Part shown: positions 42,056 through 50,836 of the stretch, piece by piece
Layout: each line of letters begins with the position of its first letter
Position numbering within the stretch: position 1 is the stretch's first letter
NCBI RefSeq assembly: GCF_025994435.1
Contig: NZ_BAQK01000072.1
Span: forward strand, 1-64,000
Source: Gluconacetobacter johannae
GTDB taxonomy: Bacteria > Pseudomonadota > Alphaproteobacteria > Acetobacterales > Acetobacteraceae
Direction: 5' to 3'
DNA length: 64,000 bases
The notes under the pieces: generated by a model
Database searches by the model: none
What the model saw: the letters and a program-made list of their open reading frames with translations, nothing else
Told to the model about the DNA's origin: nothing
Position numbers and translations under genes: made by a program

Positions 42056-42088
42056 ATGAATTTCCCGTTCCGCAGGGTCTGGTCGTGA
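42056..42088 (+). CDS. Ten-residue leader reading frame coupled to the ALDH operon
   Basis: An ATG at 42056 with a strong purine-rich site (GAGGGGG, 42042-42048) opens a ten-codon frame MNFPFRRVWS whose TGA (42086-42088) overlaps the GTG start of the cytochrome c gene as GTGA. The gene's own GTG has only a weak site of its own (CAGGGTC). The leader could drive translational coupling. It may equally be chance. Confidence 0.35.
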   Translation: MNFPFRRVWS

Positions 42089-43413
42089 TCGGACGCATCG
42101 TCGCCGCCGTCGCCGGCATCGGGGTCGCCGGGGGCCTGGGCGTCCTGGCCTATGCCTGGCATCCGGCCATCGCCCCGATCGCGCCACCCGCCTCCACGGC
42201 TTTTTCCACCGCCAGCGTCGAACACGGCCGCGTCCTTGCCGCCGGCGGCTACTGCGCGGAATGCCACACCCGCCGCGACGGGCACGAGGGCGCGCCGCTG
42301 GCCGGCGACTACCTCATGGCGACGCCATTCGGCGCGATCTATTCCAGCAACATCACCCCCGACCCCGAAACCGGCATCGGGCGCTGGTCCCAGGCCGCCT
42401 TCGTCCGCGCCATGCGCCAGGGCGTGTCGCGCGACGGGTCGAACCTGTTCCCCGCCTTTCCGTTCGATCATTTCACCCATATGACCGATGGCGACATCGC
42501 CGACGTCTATGCGTTCCTGATGACCCGTCCGCCGGTCCATTCGGTCAAGCGCGCGAACACGGTGCCGTTCCCGCTGAATGTCCGCCTGCTGCAGGGCGGG
42601 TGGAAACTCCTGTTCCTGCATCCGGGCGCCTACCGTCCCGACCCGGCCCATGACGCCCAGTGGAATCGCGGCGCCTACCTGGCCGAGGGGCTGAGCCATT
42701 GCGGCGCCTGCCACACCCCGCGCAACGCCATGGGCGCCGAAAAGGCCGGCGCCGCCTATGACGGCGCGCCGGTCGATAACTGGATCGCCCCGCCGCTGAA
42801 CGGCACGAACCCCACCCCCGCGGTGTGGACCGAGGACGAGTTCTTCCAGTACCTGCGCTACGGCGTGGCCCCGCTGCACGGCAGCGCCGCCGGGCCGATG
42901 TCGCCGGTCATCCATGGCGGGCTGAGCGAACTGCCCGAATCCGACGTCCGGGCGATCGCGGCCTACCTGGCCAGCCTGGACCAGGCCACCGGCCGCCAGG
43001 GCGGAGACGCCGCGCGTCTTGCCGCGGCGATGCGGACCTCGACCCGTGACCTGACCGGCCCGCAGACCGACCCCGACGCCCGGCTTTACGCCGGCGCCTG
43101 CGCCGCGTGCCATGCCAATACCGGGGCGACGCCGGTGCCGGGCCGCCCCGAACTGGCGCTGAACAACGCGCTGTGGCTGTCGGAACCGACCAACCTGTAC
43201 CAGGTCGTGCTGCGCGGGATCAACGCGGGCGAAGGCCAGGCCGGCATAGCGATGCCCAGCTTCTACCACGCCCTGACCGATGCCGACCTGGCGCGCCTGG
43301 CCGCCTATCTGCGCCGCACGCGCACCACGCTGCCCCCCTGGACCGACCTGGAGCGCAAGGCCGCCGCCGTCCGGGCGACGCTGCCCGCGCCCCCGGTCGC
43401 CGCGTCCCATTGA
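42085..43413 (+). CDS. Membrane-bound aldehyde dehydrogenase, triheme cytochrome c subunit
   Basis: A 442-residue cytochrome c with an N-terminal signal/anchor (residues ~3-25) and three covalent heme sites: CAECH at 57-61, CGACH near 206 and CAACH near 339. It is the electron-transfer subunit that passes electrons from the molybdopterin/iron-sulfur subunits encoded downstream to ubiquinone in the inner membrane. Triheme cytochromes of the same type also serve alcohol and gluconate dehydrogenases; the neighbours decide the call. The start is GTG 42085, coupled to a short leader frame. The next gene begins 33 bases after its stop. Confidence 0.9.
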   Translation: MIGRIVAAVAGIGVAGGLGVLAYAWHPAIAPIAPPASTAFSTASVEHGRVLAAGGYCAECHTRRDGHEGAPLAGDYLMATPFGAIYSSNITPDPETGIGRWSQAAFVRAMRQGVSRDGSNLFPAFPFDHFTHMTDGDIADVYAFLMTRPPVHSVKRANTVPFPLNVRLLQGGWKLLFLHPGAYRPDPAHDAQWNRGAYLAEGLSHCGACHTPRNAMGAEKAGAAYDGAPVDNWIAPPLNGTNPTPAVWTEDEFFQYLRYGVAPLHGSAAGPMSPVIHGGLSELPESDVRAIAAYLASLDQATGRQGGDAARLAAAMRTSTRDLTGPQTDPDARLYAGACAACHANTGATPVPGRPELALNNALWLSEPTNLYQVVLRGINAGEGQAGIAMPSFYHALTDADLARLAAYLRRTRTTLPPWTDLERKAAAVRATLPAPPVAASH

Positions 43414-43446
43414 GATGGCCATCGAGATGAAAGACGGAGCCCAGTC

Positions 43447-43920
43447 ATGACGAGTTTTCGCCTCAACGGCCACGAGGTTTCCGTCGACGTTCCCGACGAT
43501 ACCCCCCTGCTGTGGGTCATCCGCGACGAGATCGGGCTGACCGGCACCAAGTTCGGCTGCGGCATCGGCATGTGCGGGGCCTGCACCGTCCATGTCGGCG
43601 GCCGCGCCACGCGGTCCTGCATCACGCCGGTCTCGGCCATCCAGGGGGCCGACATCACCACCATCGAGGGGCTGGACCCCGCCGGCGCGCATCCCGTGCA
43701 GGAAGCCTGGAAGGATCTTCAGGTTCCGCAATGCGGCTATTGCCAGTCGGGGCAGATCATGCAGGCCGCAAGCCTGCTGAAGGACTACCCGGCGCCGACC
43801 GACGAGGATATCGACGCGGTGATGGCCGGCAGCCTGTGCCGGTGCATGACCTATATCCGCATTCGCGACGCCATCAAGAAGGCCGCCTCGGCCATGCGGG
43901 GGGAACCGTCCAATGGGTAA
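43447..43920 (+). CDS. Membrane-bound aldehyde dehydrogenase, [2Fe-2S] small subunit
   Basis: A 157-residue iron-sulfur subunit of the xanthine oxidase family. The plant-ferredoxin-type cluster is held by C38, C43, C46 and C58 (GCGIGMCGACTVHVGG), and the second cluster by QCGYCQSGQ and GSLCRCMTY. Lacking a leader, it should be exported together with the Tat-carrying large subunit. The last eight bases overlap the start of the large-subunit gene, which fits co-assembly. The family also includes isoquinoline 1-oxidoreductase small subunits; the cytochrome partner and large-subunit sequence favour aldehyde dehydrogenase. Confidence 0.93.
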   Translation: MTSFRLNGHEVSVDVPDDTPLLWVIRDEIGLTGTKFGCGIGMCGACTVHVGGRATRSCITPVSAIQGADITTIEGLDPAGAHPVQEAWKDLQVPQCGYCQSGQIMQAASLLKDYPAPTDEDIDAVMAGSLCRCMTYIRIRDAIKKAASAMRGEPSNG

Positions 43921-46225
43921 GCTCGGCCGGATGCAGGCCTCGCCCGACCGCCTGTCGCGACGCGGCTTCCTGATGACCGCGGTGGGTGCCGGGGTCATGT
44001 TCGGCTTCCCCGCCGCCCGCGCGGCCGAACAGTTTCCCACAGCCGGCCTGCCGGGCGACGGCGCGTTCGAACCGACGATCTGGTGCGCCATCGCCCCCGA
44101 CGGCGCCATCTCCGTCAACATCATCCGCGCCGAGATGGGGCAGCATATCGGCACCGCCCTGGCCCGCATCATCGCCGACGAGATGGACGCGGACTGGACC
44201 CGCGTGAAGATCAACTATGTCGACAGCGACCCGAAATGGGGCCTGATGGTCACCGGCGGCAGCTGGTCGGTCTGGATGACGTGGGACGTCTTCCGCCAGG
44301 CCGGCGCCGCCGCCCGCGTCGCCCTGACCGAGGCCGGGGCCCACCTGCTGGGCGTCCGCCCCGACCAGTGCACGACCCGCGACGGGGCCGTCGTCGCCGG
44401 CGCGAAAAACATCACCTACGGCGACATCGTCTCGCGCGGCCGCCCCACCCGCAGCTTCACCCCCGACGAAATGGCGAAGCTGCCGCTGAAACCGGCGACC
44501 GAGCGGCGGCTGGTCGGCAACGGGGCCCTCAAGGCGCTGGACATTCCCGCCAAGACCGACGGGACGGCGATCTACGGCATCGACGCCAAGGTCGAGGGCA
44601 TGGTCTACGCCCGTCCGAAAATGCCGCCGACGCGCTATGGCGCGAAGATCCGCTCGGTCGATGACAGCGCCGCCCGGACGGTGAAGGGCTACCTGCGCCA
44701 TATCGAGATCGACGATCCGTCGGGCACGGTCCAGGGCTGGGTCGTCGCCATCGCCACGTCCTACACCGCCGCGATCCGCGCCGCCGACCTGCTGAAGGTC
44801 GAATGGACCCCCGGCGAGACGGCGCACGTCTCGGAAAAGGAGGTGCTGGACCACGGCCGCGCGCAGATCGGCCGGCAGGACGGCGGGGTGTACGTGTTCA
44901 ACGATGACGGCGTGGACGCGGCCTTCACCGCCGCCGCATCGACCATCGAGCGCGAATATACCTGCGCCTCGGTCATGCATTATCAGCTCGAACCCACCAA
45001 TGCCCTGGCCTTCGAGAAGGACGGCATTTTCGAGATCCATGCCGGCAACCAGTGGCAGTCGCTGATCCTGCCGACGCTCGCCAAGGCGCTGGGCCGGCCG
45101 GAAGACAGGATCGTCCTGCGTACCTACCTGCTGGGCGGCGGGTTCGGCCGCCGCCTGAACGGCGACTACATGATCCCCGCGGCCCTGGCCTCGCAGGCGC
45201 TGGGCGGCAAGCCGGTGAAGCTGATCCTGACCCGGTCGGACGACATGCAGTTCGATTCCTTCCGCTCGCCTTCGGTGCAGCGGGTGCGGGTGGCCTTCGA
45301 CAAGGCGCAGGCCATCACCGCCATGGACTACCAGGCCGCCGCCGGCTGGCCGACGCAGGTCATGGCCGCGGCCTTCATGTCCAAGGGCGTGGACGGCAAG
45401 CCGTACGACCAGTTCGCCATCGCGGGCGGCGACCATTGGTACGATGTCGGCGCCTTCCGCGTCCGTGCCCTGTCCAACGACCTGGCCAACCGGACCTTCC
45501 GGCCGGGCTGGCTGCGGTCGGTCAGTCCGGGCTGGACCAGTTGGGGCGTCGAGTCCGTCTGGGACGAGATCGCGCATCTGCACGGCAAGGACGCCGTCCA
45601 GTTCCGCCTGGACCATCTGACCGGCAAGGGCCGAAACGCCGGCCAGGCCCCCGATTCGGTCGGCGGCGCGCGGCGTCAGGCCGCCGTGGTCCGCCGCGCC
45701 GCCGAGAAGGCCGGCTGGGGCCAGCCCCTGCCGAAGGATACCGGGCTGGGCATCGCCACCACCTTCGGCCAGGAACGCGGCATGCCGACCTGGATCGCCT
45801 GCTGCGCCCTGGTACATGTCGATCGGGCGACCGGCATCGTGCACTGCCGCAAGCTGACGATCGTGGTCGATGCCGGCACCATCGTCGACCCCGACGGCGC
45901 CCGCGCCCAGACCGAGGGCGCGGCCCTGTGGGGCCTGAGCATGGCGCTGTTCGAGGGGTCGGAAATCGTCAACGGCCTGCCCCGCGACCGGAACCTGGAC
46001 ACGTACACGCCGCTGCGTATCGCCGACGTGCCCGAAATGGACATCGAATTCATCGCCAGCACCGAAAAGCCGACCGGCCTGGGCGAACCCGGCACGACGC
46101 CGATCGCACCGGCCATCGGCAATGCCATCTTCAACGCCGTGGGGGTGCGGATGCGCCATCTGCCGGTGCGGCCGGCGGACGTCCTGCGGGCGTTGACGCG
46201 GCACGACGACGCGGAATCGACATGA
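43913..46225 (+). CDS. Membrane-bound aldehyde dehydrogenase, molybdopterin large subunit
   Basis: A 770-residue molybdopterin-cytosine-dinucleotide type subunit. The N-terminus has a Tat signal (SRRGFLMTAVGAG at ~15-27, cleavage near ARA at 36). The body closely resembles the large subunit of acetic-acid-bacterial aldehyde dehydrogenase, as I recall it: DGAFEPTIWCAIAPDGAISV, RAEMGQHIGTALARIIADEM, YLLGGGFGRRLNGDYMIPAA and GLGEPGTTPIAPAIGNAIF, whose GEPG carries the catalytic Glu. With the small and cytochrome subunits it oxidises acetaldehyde to acetate at the periplasmic face during vinegar-type metabolism. The gene order here is cytochrome, iron-sulfur, molybdenum. Its stop overlaps an MFS pump gene. 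Confidence 0.93.
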   Translation: MGKLGRMQASPDRLSRRGFLMTAVGAGVMFGFPAARAAEQFPTAGLPGDGAFEPTIWCAIAPDGAISVNIIRAEMGQHIGTALARIIADEMDADWTRVKINYVDSDPKWGLMVTGGSWSVWMTWDVFRQAGAAARVALTEAGAHLLGVRPDQCTTRDGAVVAGAKNITYGDIVSRGRPTRSFTPDEMAKLPLKPATERRLVGNGALKALDIPAKTDGTAIYGIDAKVEGMVYARPKMPPTRYGAKIRSVDDSAARTVKGYLRHIEIDDPSGTVQGWVVAIATSYTAAIRAADLLKVEWTPGETAHVSEKEVLDHGRAQIGRQDGGVYVFNDDGVDAAFTAAASTIEREYTCASVMHYQLEPTNALAFEKDGIFEIHAGNQWQSLILPTLAKALGRPEDRIVLRTYLLGGGFGRRLNGDYMIPAALASQALGGKPVKLILTRSDDMQFDSFRSPSVQRVRVAFDKAQAITAMDYQAAAGWPTQVMAAAFMSKGVDGKPYDQFAIAGGDHWYDVGAFRVRALSNDLANRTFRPGWLRSVSPGWTSWGVESVWDEIAHLHGKDAVQFRLDHLTGKGRNAGQAPDSVGGARRQAAVVRRAAEKAGWGQPLPKDTGLGIATTFGQERGMPTWIACCALVHVDRATGIVHCRKLTIVVDAGTIVDPDGARAQTEGAALWGLSMALFEGSEIVNGLPRDRNLDTYTPLRIADVPEMDIEFIASTEKPTGLGEPGTTPIAPAIGNAIFNAVGVRMRHLPVRPADVLRALTRHDDAEST

Positions 46226-47670
46226 CGGACGGGATGGGGCACACAGGTCCCATCCCTGACGCCACAGCCGCCGCAAAGCCCGTGTCGATGTCCCTGCTGC
46301 CCTACATCGTCGCCGCCACGTTCTTCATGGAATATCTCGATTCCACGATCATCGCGACGGCGCTGCCGGCCATGGCGCGGTCGTTCCATGTCGGCCCGAA
46401 CGAGCTCAGCCTGGGCATGACCGCCTACATGCTGACGCTGGCGGTGTTCATCCCCGTCAGCGGCTGGGCCGCCGACCGGTTCGGATCGCGCACGGTCTTC
46501 GCCTGCGCGGTCACGATCTTCACCGTCGCATCGGTGCTGTGCGGCTTCTCGACCAGCGTCGGCACGTTCATCGCCGCGCGGGTGCTGCAAGGCGCGGGCG
46601 GCGCGATGATGGTGCCGGTCGGGCGCTTCATCGTGGTACGCAATACCGAAACCAGCCGGATGATCCAGGCCATCTCGACCATCACCTGGCCGGCGGTGGT
46701 GGCCCCCGTCGTCGGCCCGACAGTCGGCGGCATGATCGTGACCTTCGCCACCTGGCACTGGATCTTCTTCATCAACGTGCCGCTGGGCCTGGCCGTGCTG
46801 GCCGTGATCTTCGCCATCGTGCCGGAACAGTACGGGCCCCGGCGCCCCATGGACTGGGGCGGATTCGTCCTGGGCGGCGCGTCGCTGACCGCGCTCCTGC
46901 TGGGCACCGAACTGGCCAGCAACACCCATGCCAGCCTGGTGCTGGCCGGCCTGCTGTTCGCGGCGGGGCTGGTGCTGGGGGCGGCGACCCTGCGGCACGC
47001 GGCGGGGCAGGACCATCCCCTGCTGGATTTCCGCCTGATGCGGCACCCGACATTCTCGGTCACCGTGCTGGCCGGCACGCTCAGCCGCTTCAGCATCGAC
47101 GCCATTCCCTATCTGATGCCGCTGCTGCTGCAGGTCGGCTTCGGCCTCACGGCGTTCCACGCGGGCACGCTGCTGCTGGCCTTCGCATTGGGCAATCTGG
47201 GCATGAAGATGTTCACCACCCGCATCCTGGCGACCTATGGGTTCCGCGCCACCGCCTGCGTGAATGCGGCCCTGGGCGTGGCGTTCATCCTGCTGGCCGC
47301 GACCATGGTGCCGGCGACGCCGCTTGCGGTTCTGCTGCTGATCCTGCTGGGCTGCGGGGTCACGCGGTCGATGCAGTACACGTTGCTGGCGACATTGGGC
47401 TATGCCGACATCAACGACAGCGAAAAGGGCGCGGCCTCCACGTTGCTCAGCGTCAATCAGCAGATGTGCATCGGCCTGGGAATCGCATTCGGCGCGCTGG
47501 CCCTGCGCGCGGTCGCGACCCTGCGGGGCGAACATCCCGCCACCGACGCCTTCGTCGCGACTGATTTCCACTGGGCCTTCCTGGTGGTCGCCCTCCCGCT
47601 CGCCCTGTCGATCCCGCGCTATCTGCGTATGGACCGCGCGGCCGGAAACGCCCTGCGTACGGCGTCCTGA
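46222..47670 (+). CDS. MFS transporter, DHA2 family, translationally coupled to the ALDH operon
   Basis: A 482-residue inner-membrane transporter of the DHA2 (EmrB/QacA) type. The first helix IVAATFFMEYLDSTIIATALPAMA carries the characteristic Asp, followed by ELSLGMTAYMLTLAVFIPVSGWAADRFGSR, RVLQGAGGAMMVPVGR and WHWIFFINVPLGL, all DHA2 patterns. Its ATG overlaps the stop of the ALDH large-subunit gene (ATGA), making it the fourth cistron of that operon. Export of an acid, alcohol or aldehyde linked to ALDH is a reasonable guess, but the family gives no substrate. Hairpin repeats follow the stop. Confidence 0.88.
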   Translation: MTDGMGHTGPIPDATAAAKPVSMSLLPYIVAATFFMEYLDSTIIATALPAMARSFHVGPNELSLGMTAYMLTLAVFIPVSGWAADRFGSRTVFACAVTIFTVASVLCGFSTSVGTFIAARVLQGAGGAMMVPVGRFIVVRNTETSRMIQAISTITWPAVVAPVVGPTVGGMIVTFATWHWIFFINVPLGLAVLAVIFAIVPEQYGPRRPMDWGGFVLGGASLTALLLGTELASNTHASLVLAGLLFAAGLVLGAATLRHAAGQDHPLLDFRLMRHPTFSVTVLAGTLSRFSIDAIPYLMPLLLQVGFGLTAFHAGTLLLAFALGNLGMKMFTTRILATYGFRATACVNAALGVAFILLAATMVPATPLAVLLLILLGCGVTRSMQYTLLATLGYADINDSEKGAASTLLSVNQQMCIGLGIAFGALALRAVATLRGEHPATDAFVATDFHWAFLVVALPLALSIPRYLRMDRAAGNALRTAS

Positions 47671-47708
47671 CCAGCAGCCTTCCGCACGGCCCGGGACCTT
47701 GATCGGGA

Positions 47709-47781
47709 CAGGAAGGTCGGGCTCTGCCCGAACCCGGCAAGGGCCTCGGCCCTTGCATCCCATTCGTTAGGGCTATGCCCT
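47709..47781. repeat. Composite intergenic hairpin repeat, copy 2
   Basis: Three hairpins in a row: TCGGGC/GCCCGA (47717-47731), a nine-base GCAAGGGCC/GGCCCTTGC (47737-47756) and AGGGC/GCCCT (47769-47781). The first includes the 16-base motif also found at 29659. The element separates the MFS gene from the convergent adhesin remnant and would form a bidirectional 3'-end structure. Confidence 0.65.
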
Positions 47782-47802
47782 GTGATGGGTCAGGGGCGAA
47801 GC

Positions 47803-49205
47803 TCAGGCCGGAGCGTGGATGGAACGCCGGTCCAGCAGCGCGCGCGCCTGGTGATGCCGCATCATCGGGCCAACCTGGCGCAGTTGCTCGCCGAACCCGG
47901 CCCTGCCCTGCGCCGGCAGACCGGGTGACTGCGGCATCTCCAGCCTGGTATCGAACAGCAGGGCGTTGACGTTCGTCTGAACCTGCCCCAGCCCCTGCTG
48001 GACCGCCTGGGTGACCGGCTGCGGATCCATGGTTGCCGACACCAGGCGATCATGGCCGATCACGATGTGAACATCGACGCTGGCCTCATGCCCGAAGGCA
48101 TCATGACCGACAACCCGGACATCCAGCGAGCCGAACGTGTCTTCCGGCGCCTCACCATCGAAGCGGGAGGACTGCGGATCGAACGACAGCCATGCCGGCA
48201 ATGGAGCCCCAGTCGCCTGCTCCGCCTGCAAGGTCAGGTTGCGCTCGGTCCCACCGGGAGTGATGAAAGCGCCAGGCGGCACCTCGACGTCGGACGACTG
48301 TTCGGTAATGACGAAGCTGCTCAGCGACGAGCCTACGATCCATGTCTGATGGGCGGCCGCAACTCCGCGATCCATGCTGCTGGTGAATGTATCGTCCACC
48401 GACGACATCACCGTCGCCAAGGAACTGAGCCCGTCCGCGCCGGTGGAGCCCGAGAGGACCGGCATGCCTCGCTGCGGCAACGTCACGATCGTGGTGCCCA
48501 GCGCCACGGTCGTGTTGGACACCGAACTGCTCGGGTCGTTGAGCAGCGTCCTGACATCGGCCACGATTGCGGTCGGCCCGGACAGTAACGTATTGCCGGT
48601 TTCGACCAGCGCCACATTCAGGGTGCCCGGCACACCGACATAGCCCGAAACACCCCAGAAACCGACCAGCGCGCTTCCGGGCAGCACCAGGGCGCTCCCG
48701 GGCGATATCGTCTCGGGATTGATCGTCTGCCACGACTTGCCGCCGTCCGTGGAATACCGCCACACACCCTGCGTCGTCGGGTTGGCGTTGTCGCCGACGA
48801 TCGCGATGCCGGCCAGCGTATCGGCGACCGATCCGGAAGGATTGACGGGGGTACGCTGCTGGTCCGCACGATCCGAGAAATTGCCCCCGAACAGGTTCGT
48901 CACCGTCTGCCCGTTCCCGATGTCGGCCGGCGCCAGCGTCGCCGTGCCCGTCGCCACCGGCGCGTCATTCACCGCCGTCACCGCAATGTCGAGCGGTTCG
49001 CTGGTCGCGCTGATCGACGACGTCCCGCCGGCGCCCGTCACATCCACGCCCGCCTGCGCCACCGGCGTCGCCGCGTTCGCCAGATCCAGCCCGGTTTCCG
49101 TGCCATACAGCGGCGCCACCGCGGAATTCTCGATCACCTGCGTCGTCAGCCCCGGCGGCTGGCCGTTGAAATTCGCCACCGGCACGAAATCGACCCGCGC
49201 GCCGA
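47803..49205 (-). pseudogene. C-terminal remnant of a large Ig/cadherin-like surface adhesin
   Basis: About 467 codons of a repetitive surface protein whose 5' end is missing. Visible repeats and motifs include LDIAVTAVNDAPVATGTATL (cadherin/VCBS-like), GVWRYSTDGGKSWQTI, and a terminal dystroglycan-type Ig domain (LPAWLSFDPQSSRFDGEAPE, GSLDVRVVGHDAFGHEASVD). Such sequences form giant BapA/LapA-like adhesins exported by type I secretion. Coding similarity stops near 49205, where the opposite strand begins another truncated gene. An ATG at 49269 could start a 488-codon frame, but its first ~20 residues would be the antisense of the neighbour, so I treat this as a fragment. The natural C-terminus looks intact. 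Confidence 0.75.
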
Positions 49206-50259
49206 CAGAATCGCCACCTGGGTCTATCGCTTCTTCCTGTTCACCGGCATCGCCCTGGTCGTCTATCATGCCGTCTTCAGGACGCTGGGCCTCGTGCTCA
49301 TGGCAATCGAACTCTGGTTTTTCCTGGCGCGCCCCGTGCTGCGGGAGATCGGCGCATGGGGACGACAGATGAGGCTGGCACGCCACACGCGCCGCGCGCG
49401 CCTGACCGCCCTCGCGGGGCTCGGGCTCGTACTGCTGCTGCTCGTCCCCTGGCGCGCCCATCTCGTCGCGCCGGCAACCCTGCGGGCGGCGCGGCAGACG
49501 ACCCTGTATACCGACGAGTCGGGCATCGTGGTCAGCCTGCATGCCTCGGGCGACAGGCTGGCGCAGGGCCAGACGGTGGCGGTCCTGCGTTCGCCGGAAC
49601 TGGAGCATCAGGCACAGACGACGCAGGCGCGGCTGGACACGCTGCATGCCACACTGGCCAGCCGCACGTTCGACCCCGAGCAGACCGCCGGACTGGACGA
49701 CACGATCGGGCAGATCGCAAAGGAAACCGCCGAACGCACGCATGTGCAGGCGGCGCTGCAACTGCTGACCCTGCGGGCCCCGTTCGCCGGCCGGCTGGTC
49801 GATATGACGCCGGACATCCGGATCGGCGACATGCTGCATCGTCATGAACAGATCGGCACCCTCATCACCCCCGATGACATGGTGATCGAGGCCTATGTCG
49901 ATGAAGCCGACATCGCGCGCGTGCAGCCGGGGGCCCGGGCGCGCTTCCGGTCGGATATCCACGGCCGCCGGACCCTTGCGGCGCACGTCATTTCGGTGGC
50001 GCCGACCTCGCTGAAGGAACTGGACGTGCCCGAGCAGGCCTCGCTCTACGGCGGCGCGGTGCAGGTGCACAAGGACGCGGCCGGGCATATGGTCCCCGAC
50101 GGCGCGTTCTATCGCGTCACCCTGCGCGTGGATGCGCCGGACAGGCCGGTGACGGCGCGCCTGCGCGGCAGTGTCGCCATCGACTGCCCGCCCACCAGCA
50201 TCATGCTGCGGGTCTATCGCAGGGCGGTGTCCGTCCTGATGGGCGAGGCCGGCTTCTAG
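49198..50259 (+). pseudogene. C-terminal remnant of an M50-peptidase/HlyD-type membrane fusion protein
   Basis: The reading frame is open from about 49198 with RIATWVYRFFLFTGIALVVY and LVLMAIELWFFLARP, typical of the membrane part of M50-like (site-2 protease) secretion proteins, then a helix (LTALAGLGLVLLLLVPW) and a HlyD-like biotinyl-lipoyl/coiled-coil/beta-barrel region (YTDESGIVVSLHASGDRLAQG, LRAPFAGRLVDMTPDIRIGD). In intact homologues hundreds of residues, including the HExxH protease centre, precede this point. Starts at GTG 49294 or ATG 49300 would give 321 or 319 residues, but without the N-terminal domains. Its partner remnant, an adhesin, lies head-to-head, suggesting both belonged to one secretion locus. 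Confidence 0.75.
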
Positions 50260-50275
50260 GCCGTTCCCGCCCCCG

Positions 50276-50716
50276 TCAGGCGTAGGCCGACGCCGCCTGG
50301 CGGATCGCCCGCGCCATGGCCTCGACCCCGTTGCCCCGGTTGGTCGACAGCGCCTGCACCAGCCCCAGGTCGCGCAGGAATCCGGGATCGGTCGCCAAAA
50401 TCTCGGCGGCGCCGCGCCCCGAATAGACCCGCAGCAGCAACGCCACCAGGCCCGAGACGATCGCCGCGTCCGATGCCCCGGCGAAGAACAGGGCGCCGTC
50501 CTGTTCGCGCACCTCCAGCCACACCTGGCTCTGGCAGCCAGGGACACGATGGGCGTCGTCCATCCATTCCTTCGGAAACGGCGGCAGCTTGCGGCCCAAT
50601 TCAATGATGTACTGGTAGCGCTGCATCCAGTCGTCGAACAGTTCCAGTTCTTCGCCAATGGCGGCTACGGCCCCGGAGGCCGTGTCATCCTCGGGCCTGA
50701 CAAACGGATCGGTCAT
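50276..50716 (-). CDS. sufE: Cysteine desulfuration protein SufE
   Basis: A 146-residue SufE, which takes persulfide sulfur from SufS and passes it to the SUF iron-sulfur assembly scaffold. The acceptor cysteine is C61 in VPGCQSQVWLE, the invariant motif. DDWMQRYQYIIELGRKLPP and the C-terminal SALSTNRGNGVEAM-like stretch (here ALSTNRGNGVEAMARAI) match the family. Of two adjacent ATGs (50719 and 50716), the second has AGGA at seven bases and was used. The gene follows hslU on the same strand after a 120-base gap full of hairpins; the rest of the suf operon is not here. It ends convergently with the HlyD remnant. Confidence 0.95.
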   Translation of the reverse strand: MTDPFVRPEDDTASGAVAAIGEELELFDDWMQRYQYIIELGRKLPPFPKEWMDDAHRVPGCQSQVWLEVREQDGALFFAGASDAAIVSGLVALLLRVYSGRGAAEILATDPGFLRDLGLVQALSTNRGNGVEAMARAIRQAASAYA

Positions 50717-50737
50717 CATATTTCCTGCATCAGGCCT

Positions 50738-50823
50738 CGGGGCGCCGCCCTGAAACCCGCCAAAGGCAGTCGCCTTTGGAAACCAGTCGTTATCCATGGT
50801 CGGGGTCGGGCAACGCCCGACCC
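50738..50823. repeat. Composite intergenic hairpin repeat, copy 3
   Basis: In reverse orientation to copy 1: GGGGC/GCCCT-type stem at ~50738-50751, then CCAAAGGC/GCCTTTGG (50760-50767, 50772-50779), then a nine-base GGGTCGGGC/GCCCGACCC (50803-50811, 50815-50823). Relative to 21.04 kb the stems carry compensating changes (AAAGGGC/GCCCTTT versus AAAGGC/GCCTTT), which implies selection on structure. It lies between hslU and sufE. Confidence 0.7.
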
Positions 50824-50836
50824 TGGCCGCTCGATC

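Noticed and set aside
49294..50259. The HlyD-like frame as a complete 321-residue gene
   Set aside because: Typical M50/HlyD coding sequence continues upstream of the GTG to about 49198 and then stops abruptly, so the gene is truncated rather than short by design.
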